NCBI RefSeq assembly: GCF_013359755.1
Contig: NZ_JABMCJ010000088.1
Coordinates: forward strand, 122,500 to 186,499
Direction of reading: 5' to 3'
From: Tardiphaga robiniae
Lineage (GTDB): Bacteria; Pseudomonadota; Alphaproteobacteria; Rhizobiales; Xanthobacteraceae
Length of the DNA stretch: 64,000 nucleotides
Program-made: the position numbers and the translations under genes
Notes under the pieces: model-generated
What the model saw: the letters and a program-made list of their open reading frames with translations, nothing else
What the model was told of the DNA's origin: nothing
Database searches by the model: none
Shown: positions 8,405 to 18,103 of the stretch, piece by piece
How positions within the stretch are numbered: the stretch's first letter is position 1
Layout of the letters: the number at the start of each line of letters is the position of its first letter

Positions 8405-9304
8405 TTACGCCTCCAGCGACGGCGCAACCTCCCGGGCGATCTGCACCAGAGTCGCCACCAGCGGGGTCATGGGATCGCGCTGGGGCACCACAAGGCCGAC
8501 GCCATAATTCACCACAGGATCGACGATCGGGATCATACGGACCGAGTCATTGGCGGTCAGACCCAGCGTCTCCGCCAACTTGGCCGGCATCACGCTGGCC
8601 CAGCGGCCGGTCTTCACATGGGTATAGAGCACGATAATCGAGTTCGACGTCAGCATCGGCATCGCCTCGGCGCCGACCGACTTCAGGGCACGATCAATGA
8701 TGCGCCGGTTCTGCATGTCGGGGGTCAGCAGGCATAGCGGCACCTGGCCGACTTCGGACCAGGTGACACTCTTGCGATCGCCGAACATGCTGTCCGGCGA
8801 GGTCAGCAGCCGGTAGCTTTCTTTATAAAGCGGGATCGAACGCACTTTGCCGAGCGGTTCGTTCTCGATGTAGGTCAGGCCCGCATCGACTTCGAGATTT
8901 TCAAGCAGACCGAGCACGGCCGTGGAGGTGCAGGACACGATGCGAAACCGCACATCGGGATGCCGCGCACGAAACGGCGTCGTCAGTGAGGCGACCATGC
9001 CGAGCACCGTAGGAATTGCGGCAATGCGGATCTCGCCGGACAGACTGTCCTTGAGGCCGTTGATTTCCTGCTTCATCGCGCGAGCATCACCGACGATGCG
9101 GCGTGCCCAGTCGAGTGCGCGTTCGCCTTCCGGCGTAAACCCCTGGAAGCGCGAGCCGCGCTGCACCAGCATCACGCCGAGCATGTCCTCGAGCTGCTTG
9201 AGGCTGGTGGACATGGTGGGCTGCGTCACGCCGCAAGCTTCCGCGGCGCGGCCGAAATGCCGTTCCTTCGCCAGCGACAACAGCAGTTCAAGTTTTTCGA
9301 TCAA
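8405..9304 (-). CDS. LysR-type regulator, probable regulator of the fds operon
   Basis: 299 aa. The N-terminal winged helix-turn-helix (about 3-60) has the family pattern with HFGRAAEACGVTQPTMSTSL; the remainder is the periplasmic-binding-like effector domain. I chose TTG 9304 because GGAG lies just upstream and because the protein then begins right before the helix-turn-helix, as in relatives; GTG 9325 is possible. It lies upstream of fdsG on the same strand, so read-through into the operon is possible, whereas such regulators are often divergent from their targets. Control of fds genes is inferred from position and from FdsR in other bacteria. Confidence 0.88.
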   Translation of the reverse strand: MIEKLELLLSLAKERHFGRAAEACGVTQPTMSTSLKQLEDMLGVMLVQRGSRFQGFTPEGERALDWARRIVGDARAMKQEINGLKDSLSGEIRIAAIPTVLGMVASLTTPFRARHPDVRFRIVSCTSTAVLGLLENLEVDAGLTYIENEPLGKVRSIPLYKESYRLLTSPDSMFGDRKSVTWSEVGQVPLCLLTPDMQNRRIIDRALKSVGAEAMPMLTSNSIIVLYTHVKTGRWASVMPAKLAETLGLTANDSVRMIPIVDPVVNYGVGLVVPQRDPMTPLVATLVQIAREVAPSLEA

Positions 9305-9556
9305 GGGGCGCCCCGCTCCGACCACATCATTTTTGCCGAGGTGCGGCGCGACGATCGCGTGTGTGGCCTTCGGTACCCGCCCTCGGGGCAAAGCATATGG
9401 TGCGAAGCCGCTTTGCCGCAACCATCGCAGTAGGACGAGTAGAGATCAGCCCCGGCCAAGCTTCCCGCTTCAAGATAGAATCTGGTTGGGGTCTTTGGGG
9501 CGGTCTGCTTCGTCGCGGGGTCCAAGGCCCCGGCGACGACAGCAAACGGCAAGTAC

Positions 9557-9576
9557 GATCAGCAAGAAGGCTGATC
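9557..9576 (-). terminator. weak hairpin after the small conserved gene
   Basis: GATCAGC (9557-9563) pairs with GCTGATC (9570-9576) directly after the stop of the 68-aa gene. There is no clear T-run, so this is only a weak terminator candidate. Confidence 0.3.
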
Positions 9577-9581
9577 CGAGA

Positions 9582-9788
9582 TCAACCCAGGCGGCTGATC
9601 TGCTCTTCGGTCACGACACGCTCGATGTTCTCGGACTTGCTCTTGATCCGGTAACGCGGGCGACCATCGGCTTCGATCGGAAGGCGAGAGGTGATGGTGT
9701 AGATGCTGCGTTCCTTGATGGTGGAACGGCCCTGCGGCCCCTGCAGCTGGTGGTGAACGTCCTCATTAATTGCGTAGTTATGCGCCAT
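9582..9788 (-). CDS. small conserved protein of unknown function
   Basis: 68 aa, hydrophilic, with no signal or membrane segment. It begins MAHNYAINEDV and has a central stretch rich in Ile/Thr/Arg followed by a basic patch (RYRIKSKSENIERVV). It looks like a short beta-rich protein, and similar small proteins occur in Bradyrhizobium relatives as far as I recall. No function can be assigned. It lies upstream of the LysR gene on the same strand, with about 280 gene-free bases between them. Confidence 0.6.
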   Translation of the reverse strand: MAHNYAINEDVHHQLQGPQGRSTIKERSIYTITSRLPIEADGRPRYRIKSKSENIERVVTEEQISRLG

Positions 9789-10260
9789 TATTCATACTCT
9801 CCACGATGAGCGGCTTTTAGCCACAACTTGCTCAAAAAGCAAGAAATCTCTAGCAATTTCGGTCAGATAGCTCGTCAGTCCTGATATGCAACGATGGGCA
9901 ACAGGTCATAATTTGGACGCCTCTGCGACAGATTCCATCTCATGCTGCCGATCTGGTCGGCAGCAATTCTGTCGTTTTCAGAGGGGGTTGGACTGATTCA
10001 AGGGCGTGCCGCCATGACACAGTTCCCGCGCCCTTTCCGCGTTAGCAATAATCATGGAATACCAGCCGGGCCACTCGAAATTGGCCCAAAAAAGCCGAAA
10101 AACCACCGGCAGGGCATTGCCGGTGGTTTCGGAGATTTACAGCAGAGTGCGCGAGTCTCCTTGAAGACCTAGGGCCGTCAAAAAATTTGCCGGCTGCGCA
10201 CGAAAATATTACATGAGCCAGAATGTTGAGCGCAATACCTGATTTGCTCAATCAAATATA
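9789..10260. other. intergenic region
   Basis: No supported gene. It contains the terminator of the glycosyltransferase gene (10096-10132) and, nearer 9789, the AT-richer sequence expected for the promoter of the 68-aa gene. Short open frames here have no recognisable sequence, and one of them is made largely of the terminator hairpin. Confidence 0.6.
10096..10132 (-). terminator. intrinsic terminator of the TPR glycosyltransferase gene
   Basis: A perfect 12-bp stem, AAACCACCGGCA (10100-10111) and TGCCGGTGGTTT (10118-10129), with a 6-base loop. Read on the minus strand it is followed by TTTTTCGGCTTTTTT, so it should stop minus-strand transcripts coming from the gene that ends at 10261. Confidence 0.8.
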
Positions 10261-12258
10261 TTATTGGCCGCTATCGTGAACGGGGACTGTTATATGGCCC
10301 GGCGCGAGGCCTGCCCGGGCACGTTCGGACATCCTGTGAAATGCGGTTTCGATATCACGCGCCAGACGCCGGGTGTCGAAGGCCGGCATGTTCAGACGAT
10401 TGGCCGATAACTTCTGCCGGATCGACGACAACCGCTCGGGATTTTCCGCCAGTTCGATCGCCATGCACTCATAGTCGTCTCGCTTCGCCGTAATCAGCTC
10501 CGGCACACCCAGATTCTGCAGAAGACTCGCGGCGACGCGCCCTGCAAAGGTTTCTCCATGACACGTCAGCAACGGCAATCCAGCCCATAATGCGTCGCTC
10601 GCTGTGGTATGCGCGTTGTACGGCAACGTATCGAGAAACAGATCCGCACAACGATGTCGCGCCAGGTGCTCGGCCGGCGACATGCGCGCGGCAAAGACCA
10701 GACGCGCGGGGTCGATGCCCCGCAATTCCGCTTCGCGGCGCAGATTCGCCACAGCCGCAGCGCTGTCCTCCAGCAGCCAGAGAACGCTACCGTCAACGGC
10801 TGAGAGAATCCGCGTCCAGCTATCGAAGACATCGGGCGTGATCTTGTAGGCATTGTTGAAGCAACAGAACACGAAGCCCTGCGCGGGCAAGCCGATCTCG
10901 GCACGTGTGAATGCACGCGTCGATATCTCCCGGCGATCGTCATTGGCCTGATAGCAATTCGGCAGCCAAGCCACCTTCTCGCTATAGAATTGCCGGTGCT
11001 CGGGCGGCAGAACGTGCTGATCGGCGAGGATGTAATCCATGAAACCCGCGCCGAGCGTACCGGGAAAGCCGAGATAATTGACCTGCACCGACGCGGCCCT
11101 GCGCGCGAATACGCCGGTGCGCTGCTCGCCGAAATAGCCATTGAGATTGACGAGGATGTCGATGCGCTGCGCACGAATGGCGTCCACCGCCTGCGGATCG
11201 TTCAGTGTGGAGATATCGACGATCCCATCCACGGCGCCAGCGATGCGTCGCCTGATGTCGCTGCCGTCGTCATACCCGTTGTCGATGGCGAAAATCTCGA
11301 ACGCGCATTTGTCGTGCTGCTCCAGCACGCCGACCAGCAGCAGCGAGGTCGCCTGCTGTCGAAATTCACCGGACAGATATCCGATGCGGATTTTTGCATT
11401 CGGCCCGGTCGGGGACGCGCGCAGCAACGGGGCTTGCAGAGGAAAACGCGAGGCGTTGGTCAGTTCGGCGCAGCGCTGCAGGCTGCGTTCCGAGGTCGCC
11501 ACGCCCTGCCAACCGAACGGCTCGGCGGCCAGTTTGCCGGCTATGAGATCAGCCTCGATCTCGGCAATCAGCGCATTCGCGTCATGCCAGTCGCAGACCA
11601 GCATCTTCTGATGCAGCAGGTTGCCTTTCAGCAGCGGCATGTCCGGATTGAACTGGCGTGCGCGGCCATAGGCCTCCACCGCTTCTGCCGGCATCCGCAT
11701 CTGGCCAAAGATGTAGCCGCGACCAAACCAAGCTTCTGCCAGATCGGGCTGCAAGGCGAGCGCCGACTCGCAAGCCGCGAGGGCCTCGTCATAGCGCTTC
11801 AACTCCGCCAGCGACTTGCTCTTGTTGAAGAAGGCCGCGGCGTAGCGCGGATTGAGCGCCAGCGCGCGATCGAAATCCGCCAGCGCGGCGGGGTAGTCGC
11901 GCAGATCGTTCAGAACCGTGCCACGATTATTCAGCGTTTCGGCATTGCCGGGATTGATCGCGAGCGATTCGGTGAAACGCTGCAATGCCTCGTCCGGCCG
12001 ATTCAGCGCCTTCAGCACCAGTCCGTAATTGTAGAAGGTGGCATCCGACGTCGCATCGATGCGCAGGGCCGCCTTCAGATGCGGCTCGGCCTCCGCATGG
12101 CGCTTCAGCGCCACCAGCACGATGGCGAGAATATTCAGCGCCGGGAAATGCTTCGGATCCTTGCGCAAGAACTTGCTGAACCCGCGCTCGGCCTCCTGGA
12201 GGCGGCCCTGCTGGAAGGCGGCGAATGCGCTTTGAAACAGTTCAGCTGGAGACGCCAT
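10261..12258 (-). CDS. TPR protein with SPINDLY/OGT-type glycosyltransferase domain
   Basis: 665 aa. The first about 230 residues form six or so tetratricopeptide repeats with consensus spacing (N-P-G-N-A-E, N-P-R-Y-A-A and similar). The rest matches the O-linked GlcNAc transferase / SPINDLY fold of family GT41: IRIGYLSGEFRQQATSLL at the start of the catalytic part, VNYLGFPGTLG in the middle and DTLPYNAHTTASDALWAG in the nucleotide-sugar site. Bacterial homologues probably glycosylate proteins in the cytoplasm; the acceptor here is unknown. ATG 12258 has AGGA four bases upstream. It is monocistronic, with its own terminator. Confidence 0.88.
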   Translation of the reverse strand: MASPAELFQSAFAAFQQGRLQEAERGFSKFLRKDPKHFPALNILAIVLVALKRHAEAEPHLKAALRIDATSDATFYNYGLVLKALNRPDEALQRFTESLAINPGNAETLNNRGTVLNDLRDYPAALADFDRALALNPRYAAAFFNKSKSLAELKRYDEALAACESALALQPDLAEAWFGRGYIFGQMRMPAEAVEAYGRARQFNPDMPLLKGNLLHQKMLVCDWHDANALIAEIEADLIAGKLAAEPFGWQGVATSERSLQRCAELTNASRFPLQAPLLRASPTGPNAKIRIGYLSGEFRQQATSLLLVGVLEQHDKCAFEIFAIDNGYDDGSDIRRRIAGAVDGIVDISTLNDPQAVDAIRAQRIDILVNLNGYFGEQRTGVFARRAASVQVNYLGFPGTLGAGFMDYILADQHVLPPEHRQFYSEKVAWLPNCYQANDDRREISTRAFTRAEIGLPAQGFVFCCFNNAYKITPDVFDSWTRILSAVDGSVLWLLEDSAAAVANLRREAELRGIDPARLVFAARMSPAEHLARHRCADLFLDTLPYNAHTTASDALWAGLPLLTCHGETFAGRVAASLLQNLGVPELITAKRDDYECMAIELAENPERLSSIRQKLSANRLNMPAFDTRRLARDIETAFHRMSERARAGLAPGHITVPVHDSGQ

Positions 12259-12385
12259 GATCCTGCGGACTTCGGGCTTTACGGCTTGCGCGGCCGGAGG
12301 CCACGCCGCCCGGTATAGACGCCCGTCTCCGCGGCGTCGAGAACGCCTAGTCGAGCGGACGAAGTCGGACGCGGCTCTATAAAGC

Positions 12386-12414
12386 AAAAACCCCCGGCAG
12401 TTTCCTGCCGGGGG
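12386..12414 (-). terminator. intrinsic terminator of the porin gene
   Basis: Perfect 10-bp stem CCCCCGGCAG (12391-12400) / CTGCCGGGGG (12405-12414) with a TTTC loop. On the minus strand it is followed by TTTTTGCTTT. It lies about 40 bases after the porin stop and fits a highly expressed gene. Confidence 0.88.
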
Positions 12415-12453
12415 TCTTTGTTTCAAAGACTAGTCGTCGTGAGACGATCAGAA

Positions 12454-13965
12454 TTAGAAGGAGCGCAGGATCTGCACAGCGCCGTTGTAAACGTTCTGGT
12501 TGCCGAGCGCGTAGTCTTGAGCAGGCTTGCCGGTCACAGCAGCGCCGGTAAGGGTGCCACCGAGGTTCTGCTCGAGACGGCTATAGGTGAACTGAGCCGA
12601 CAGCGTCAGATTCTGGACCGGGGTCCAGGCAGTACGGGTGCCGATCTGGGCTAGGCCGAGATCGAAGTTGCCGGATGAACCAACGAGGGTACCGTTGTTC
12701 GAGCCGCCCACCCTGCCCGGAGCGAAAGCAGCGGCGAGGAGCGCGTTGCCACCAGCGCCATACGAAATATGGCTGTAGTTACCGAACAGCGATGTACGCC
12801 AGGCCGGGGTCCAGTAGTGCTCATAGAACGCGCTGACTTCCCAGGCGTCGCTCTGAATGATCTGGCCACCGTTGGTGTAGACGCCGTCAAGCACGTAGCC
12901 GAAGCCCATGGTGTTACCGGTGATCTTGGCATAACGACCGCCGCCGTTGGTGTCGGTCGTGCCACCGAAGACATACTTGGCAGCGCCCTTGCCGTAGCTG
13001 GCTTCGAGCTTCAAGCTGTCGCCTGCGCCGGTGGGCAGGTTCTTGAACTCGACAGCGCCGGTCACCGCGAAGCCGTACTTGTCGTCGGGGTGGCCGAGCG
13101 ACTCGTTACCAGCAGCACCAAGAGCAGTAGAGTAGAAGGTCGGGGTAATGGTGTGCATCGCGGCACCGAAGTGCAGCGTGCCCCAAGCCTGATCGAGGCG
13201 GATGTTGCCGACGATATCAGGAATGTGGTTACCACCGTACGAGTTGCCGGTGAAGGTATTCGACGCGACACCGTAGGCGCCGGCGGTGTTGGCGCCGAAC
13301 GGACCAACGAACGGTGTGATGTTGTTGATGACACCAGCGTTGCGGTAGGGCGAAGCGTTCTCGATCGAGATCGTGCCCGACACACCGTTACCGAACGAAG
13401 CGGTGTAAGCGAGCTGCGGGATACCGGTCGCGTTGTTCGAACCGGCGTTGAAGCCCGACGAAATGTACGGCTTGGCGAGCGCCCACTGGGGATCGAACTG
13501 CGAGACGGCCTTACCGAAGGTGAAGCCGGCGAACTGGATGAATGCGTAGTCGACTTCGGTGTAACCACCAGCGATCGATTCACGATCCTGGAGGAAGTCG
13601 AACTGGATGTTCGCGTAGGTACGAACCACACCGTATTCGGTCGCGGTACGGGTGTCCGTCGTCAAGTTGACGCGTTCACGGGTCGAGTAATAGTTCTTCG
13701 CGAACGTACCAGCGCCGCCAGCGCCGCCCTGCCAGAACGGCACGTCGTAGGTGCCACCGTTGAAGGCAACGTCCAAACGGATCGCGCCGCCGATCTTGAT
13801 GCAGGTATCGGTGCCCGGGATGTAGTAGAAGCCTGCGCCGTAGAGCGAGCAGATCTTCACGTATTCCACTGCCTTGGCCTTCACCGGAAGATCGGCTGCC
13901 TGAGCTCCGCCGATGGCGATCAGACCCGCCGCCGAGCCGAGGATAAGGCTCTTAATCATCGTCAT
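12454..13965 (-). CDS. outer membrane porin (alphaproteobacterial Porin_2 family)
   Basis: 503 aa. A beta-barrel outer membrane channel of the Omp2b/RopA-like type. A signal peptide (about residues 1-23, ending GGAQAADLPV) is followed by the family start VKAKAVEYVKICSLYGAGFY and a conserved Cys pair (C at KICSLYG and C at DTCIKIGG). The rest is Gly/Asn/Thr-rich with alternating aromatic strands and ends in Phe, as expected for BAM recognition. ATG 13965 has GGAGG six bases upstream. It is monocistronic. The nearest divergent gene, a MarR regulator, may control it, but this is not shown. Confidence 0.93.
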   Translation of the reverse strand: MTMIKSLILGSAAGLIAIGGAQAADLPVKAKAVEYVKICSLYGAGFYYIPGTDTCIKIGGAIRLDVAFNGGTYDVPFWQGGAGGAGTFAKNYYSTRERVNLTTDTRTATEYGVVRTYANIQFDFLQDRESIAGGYTEVDYAFIQFAGFTFGKAVSQFDPQWALAKPYISSGFNAGSNNATGIPQLAYTASFGNGVSGTISIENASPYRNAGVINNITPFVGPFGANTAGAYGVASNTFTGNSYGGNHIPDIVGNIRLDQAWGTLHFGAAMHTITPTFYSTALGAAGNESLGHPDDKYGFAVTGAVEFKNLPTGAGDSLKLEASYGKGAAKYVFGGTTDTNGGGRYAKITGNTMGFGYVLDGVYTNGGQIIQSDAWEVSAFYEHYWTPAWRTSLFGNYSHISYGAGGNALLAAAFAPGRVGGSNNGTLVGSSGNFDLGLAQIGTRTAWTPVQNLTLSAQFTYSRLEQNLGGTLTGAAVTGKPAQDYALGNQNVYNGAVQILRSF

Positions 13966-14297
13966 GTTAAACCTCCAAGTTGTCCAAAAGGGAAGGTTCC
14001 GGATCTGCCAGGCGCGTGCGCCCGAAGATTTAGTCCCCCAAGTCCCCAAACTAACCGCTAGAGCACTTCGCGCTTTCGGAAACACCCGCATAACGCGAGG
14101 CACTCAAGCGAACTACTTCAACGGGACGATCGAGGGTTTCCCCATCGCCGGAACTGAGAATGCCTGCGCAATTCTTAGAAGCAAAATACTTTATGAACTC
14201 AGGTAACTTTATCGCGATGCAGTGTGGTTTCCCGGCAACACACGAAATCGTGGTTTGCGCGTCACAATTCACTGATACAATTATAGAATTCTGAGAA
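13966..14297. other. divergent promoter region, porin / MarR
   Basis: 332 bases without a gene between the divergent porin and MarR genes, so it should hold both promoters. The part next to the MarR start is AT-rich (ACAATTATAGAATTCTGAG) and could hold its -10 element. I cannot place a promoter or operator with confidence. Confidence 0.5.
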
Positions 14298-14858
14298 GTG
14301 TGGGACGATGGAATGGCCGGCGGGGCAGTGGTGACTATGCGTGGGGGATCTGCGGGCTGGAACGAAAATGAGCTTTCGATTTGGGTGACCGGCCAGAATC
14401 AGGAGATCATCCGACAGTTCATCTGGGACATCGCCTCGATCAACGTCCATCTTGAGGGAATCCGACAGTTCTGGGCCAAGGAGCTCGGCATCAGCGGACC
14501 GCAATGGATGATCCTGATGGCCGTCAGCGACCTCGATCGCGGCAACGGCGTGCCGGTCAAGGATGTGTCCGCCATGCTCCACGTCGACCCCTCCTTCGTC
14601 ACCACCCAATCCAAGATGCTCGAGAAGAATGGCTTCATGCGGCGCGTCGCGTCCCGCGAGGATGCCCGCGTTGTACTGATGTCGCTGTCCGACAAGGCCA
14701 GCAAGAAGATCTCCGCGCTATCAACCCGCAGGGAGTCGCTCGGGGATTTCATTCTCAGCGATTTCGACGAGCAGGCCTTGAAGGAGATCGGACAGCACAT
14801 GTCCCGGCTCAAGAGTCGCCTCGAAAAAGCGACACTGATGCTGGAAGTCGAGAGCTGA
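14298..14858 (+). CDS. MarR family transcriptional regulator
   Basis: 186 aa from GTG 14298; ATG codons at 14313 and 14337 are alternative starts and the region before the domain is poorly constrained. The winged helix (about residues 60-145) has the typical VKDVSAMLHVDPSFVTTQSKMLEKNGFMRR recognition region (given here as its two halves VKDVSAMLHVDPSFV and TTQSKMLEKNGFMRR) and a wing with REDARVVLMSLS. Such dimers usually repress nearby genes and are released by small aromatic ligands. It is divergent from the porin and convergent with the hydrolase-like gene; its target is not evident. Confidence 0.85.
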   Translation: MWDDGMAGGAVVTMRGGSAGWNENELSIWVTGQNQEIIRQFIWDIASINVHLEGIRQFWAKELGISGPQWMILMAVSDLDRGNGVPVKDVSAMLHVDPSFVTTQSKMLEKNGFMRRVASREDARVVLMSLSDKASKKISALSTRRESLGDFILSDFDEQALKEIGQHMSRLKSRLEKATLMLEVES

Positions 14859-14899
14859 ACGTCGCCGGGTGAGCGGCGGTCAATCGACCGAGCCGCGCC

Positions 14900-16105
14900 C
14901 TACTTCGTCCCTGCGCGCAGGCGATCGACAATCCAGTCGAAGATGAACTCGTTGCCCACGGTCGGAATATCGATCTGGGCGGGCGGGGCCACCGTTTCCG
15001 ACGCGCGAAAGATCTTCAGTTCGATGTCGAGGCCGTTTTGTTTCATGACGCGGCAACATTCCGTGACGTGATCGACATCGAGCCAGTCGCGCTCGCCCAT
15101 CGCAACCAGGACCGGGCATTTGATATTGGCGGCGACACTGCTGCTGTTGAAGCCCTCGATTTCACTCGGACAGCCCAGACCAGCCCGGCCTGAAATGCGG
15201 CTGGCAATAAACGCGCGCTCGTGAAGCTCCCAGATTCCGGCATCGCAAACAGCTGCTGCAAAGCGGTCGTCGAGATTGGCGCCGCGCGTCGCAAAGGCAG
15301 CTCCCAGGCCGTCTCCGAAGATCGCAATTCGCTCCTGATCGATATCGCTGCGGTCGGCCAGGAAATCGACCCAGCCGCTGATCGCCGTTTCGACCTCATA
15401 CCGACAAGGCGACCCGATCATCTCCTGGCTATAGGATTGACCGGGCAAATCGACGAGCAACAGCGAGAGACCGCGGTCCAGCGCGTAGCTGGGCACCCTG
15501 TGCAGATGCTCTTCCTTGTAGTGGCCCTGCCCGACGACGCAGAGAACGACCGGCAGCGGCCGCGTCGCGCGCGGCGCAGGAACGAAGTATCCCTGCAACA
15601 CACCGTCCCGCCACGGGATCTCGACGACCTCGCCGGCAGGCGTTGCATGCTGCACGTAAAGTCGGGCGCAATCCTGCATCAGTGCGATGGCGGCGCCTTG
15701 CCGCGGATCGCTGCAAGCGAGCATGACCTGAGCAGTGCGATAGTAGTTGGCTGCGCGCAGCCAGTTGCTCAGCGCCGTCGGGATTCGGCCGCTGGCCAGC
15801 GCCTCCGCGGCGCGCTCACGGTTGATATCAGCCGCGCTATGCCATTCGCGATACCAGCTCTCGTCATCGCGCGGATTGATGCGCTCCGCCGCCAGGAAAC
15901 ATTCCGAAACGGTACTTCCGCCTTCCTGCGCCGCGCGCAGCACGCGCAGGAACTGCAGCGAAAAGTCTTCATGGCCGGGCCATTGCTGCCAGCCGCGCCC
16001 CTGCGACGATGGGATGGCCCTGCCGAAATCGATAATGGTCACATCCCTGGCCCTTGACGGAGATCGCTTGGAAGATCGACGAGAAGCATGGGTCTTGCCG
16101 CCCAT
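14900..16105 (-). CDS. alpha/beta-hydrolase fold protein lacking the catalytic Ser and His
   Basis: About 401 aa, resembling the FrsA / 2,6-dihydroxypseudooxynicotine-hydrolase type: a helical N-terminal part, then the core with LPVVLCVVGQGHYKEE (oxyanion region) and DRGLSLLLVDLPGQ. The nucleophile elbow, normally G-x-S-x-G, reads G-D-G-L-G (residues 264-268), so Ser is replaced by Gly. The acid is kept in MGERDWLDVDH, but no His follows in the C-terminal part where the catalytic His belongs. It is therefore probably not a classical hydrolase and could be a binding protein. The start is uncertain (GTG 16123 possible). It is the last gene on the minus strand of the catabolic region. Confidence 0.75.
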   Translation of the reverse strand: MGGKTHASRRSSKRSPSRARDVTIIDFGRAIPSSQGRGWQQWPGHEDFSLQFLRVLRAAQEGGSTVSECFLAAERINPRDDESWYREWHSAADINRERAAEALASGRIPTALSNWLRAANYYRTAQVMLACSDPRQGAAIALMQDCARLYVQHATPAGEVVEIPWRDGVLQGYFVPAPRATRPLPVVLCVVGQGHYKEEHLHRVPSYALDRGLSLLLVDLPGQSYSQEMIGSPCRYEVETAISGWVDFLADRSDIDQERIAIFGDGLGAAFATRGANLDDRFAAAVCDAGIWELHERAFIASRISGRAGLGCPSEIEGFNSSSVAANIKCPVLVAMGERDWLDVDHVTECCRVMKQNGLDIELKIFRASETVAPPAQIDIPTVGNEFIFDWIVDRLRAGTK

Positions 16106-16271
16106 TTGTGTACTGCCAGACACACTCAGGAGTCTGACTTTTCAGCAGTATTATCCGCGCTTTACGAGGGGGCAAGCATGATTATTATACCGCAACTGCA
16201 CCAATTGAATGCTGCAGCGCCAACGAATTCTGCATCCAGACCCGATGCCGCGTAACTTTCGCGAAGGCTCG

Positions 16272-16605
16272 TTACTTCGGAACGACGGCCTGTGCATCGA
16301 CCCAGATTTGTGCACCCCTTTCGCGCACCGGATAGCGTCGCAAACCCCTGCTGGGCCAGCCCGGCGACATGCTGCCGTCTGCCAGATCGAACCAGGCCAG
16401 ATGACGCGGACAGTGCAGCCGGCGATCGGCGACGCGGCCAAGGCTGAGATCGGCCTGCTCATGCGGACAGGCGCGCTCGCAGGCATAGATCGTCTCGCCA
16501 TCCTGCACGATGAGAACACCGAGGCCAGCCACGTTGACGCAGACGATTGTCTGTTCGGTCAGGCGCTCACGCGAACAGACCGCGACCCATCGGGCGGGAT
16601 TGTCG

Positions 16606-16634
<29 letters not shown>
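16272..16634 (-). CDS. Rieske-type 2Fe-2S ferredoxin
   Basis: 120 aa soluble electron carrier. The Rieske motifs are C56-x-H58 and C75-x2-H78 with 16 residues between them, and LAWFDLADG follows as in the ferredoxin components of ring-hydroxylating oxygenases. There is no membrane anchor. It overlaps the end of livF by 29 bases, so it is co-transcribed with the Liv transporter. No oxygenase alpha subunit is present in the window, so its electron acceptor is unknown; the nearby molybdenum hydroxylase or an enzyme elsewhere are possibilities. Confidence 0.88.
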
Positions 16635-17302
<668 letters not shown>

Positions 17303-17310
<8 letters not shown>

Positions 17311-18103
17311 GGACTGCGACCTCCTTGACCACATCCTTCGCGCTCTGACCGAGATAGGCTTCGATCACTGCGGGATTCTTGCGGATTTCGTCGGGCGGTC
17401 CTTCGGCGATGATGCGGCCGTAATTCAGCACCACGATCCGATCCGATACGCTCATCACCATCGGCATGTCGTGCTCGACCAAGAGGATCGTGACGCCGCG
17501 ATCCCGGATATTGCGGATCAGCTGTACGAAAGTATGCGTCTCCGACGCGTTCATGCCGGACACAGGCTCGTCCAGCAGCAGCATCTTCGGCTGCGCGGCG
17601 AGCGCCAGCGCGACACCAACGAGACGCTGCTCGCCGTAGGACAGCGAGCCCGCAAGATCGTTGGCACGGGCTTCGAGGCCGATCCAGCGCACCAGTTCGG
17701 CCGCCCGCGCGCGCTGCGCCTTCTCGGATGCGCGCGCGCGCGGCAGGCCGAGAATGGCTTCGGCGAGACCAACTTTACCCTGACGATGTAGACCCATCAG
17801 CACATTGTCGTAGACGGTGTCGTTCGGAAATACGCTGGTGCGCTGAAAGGTGCGGATCAGGCCGAGATCCGCGATTTCATGCGGCTTCTTGCCCTTGAGG
17901 TCCGCGCCGCAATAGTTCACCGCGCCCTTGGTCGGCGTGAGGAAGCCGGTCATGACGTTGAAGGCCGTGGTCTTGCCGGCGCCGTTCGGCCCGATCAGGC
18001 TGACGATCTCGCCTTTGTCGACATGGAAATTCATGTCTGAGATCGCGACGAGGCCACCGAAATGAACCGCGACGTGTTCAATGCTGAGGACTGTCTCGGC
18101 CAT
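17303..18103 (-). CDS. livG: branched-chain-type ABC transporter ATPase (LivG-like)
   Basis: 266 aa, the second ATPase of the pair. Walker A GPNGAGKTT, signature LSYGEQR, Walker B LLLDEPVSGMNASE, and the C-terminal extension with GRIIAEGPPDEIRKN seen in LivG. Its ATG at 18103 shares a base with the livM stop. The start is fixed by the ferredoxin-like spacing to Walker A seen in the family; a longer upstream frame exists but overlaps livM entirely. Confidence 0.93.

Noticed and set aside
9942..10172. Short open frame on the plus strand near the terminator
   Set aside because: Its sequence is partly the terminator hairpin and has no family resemblance.
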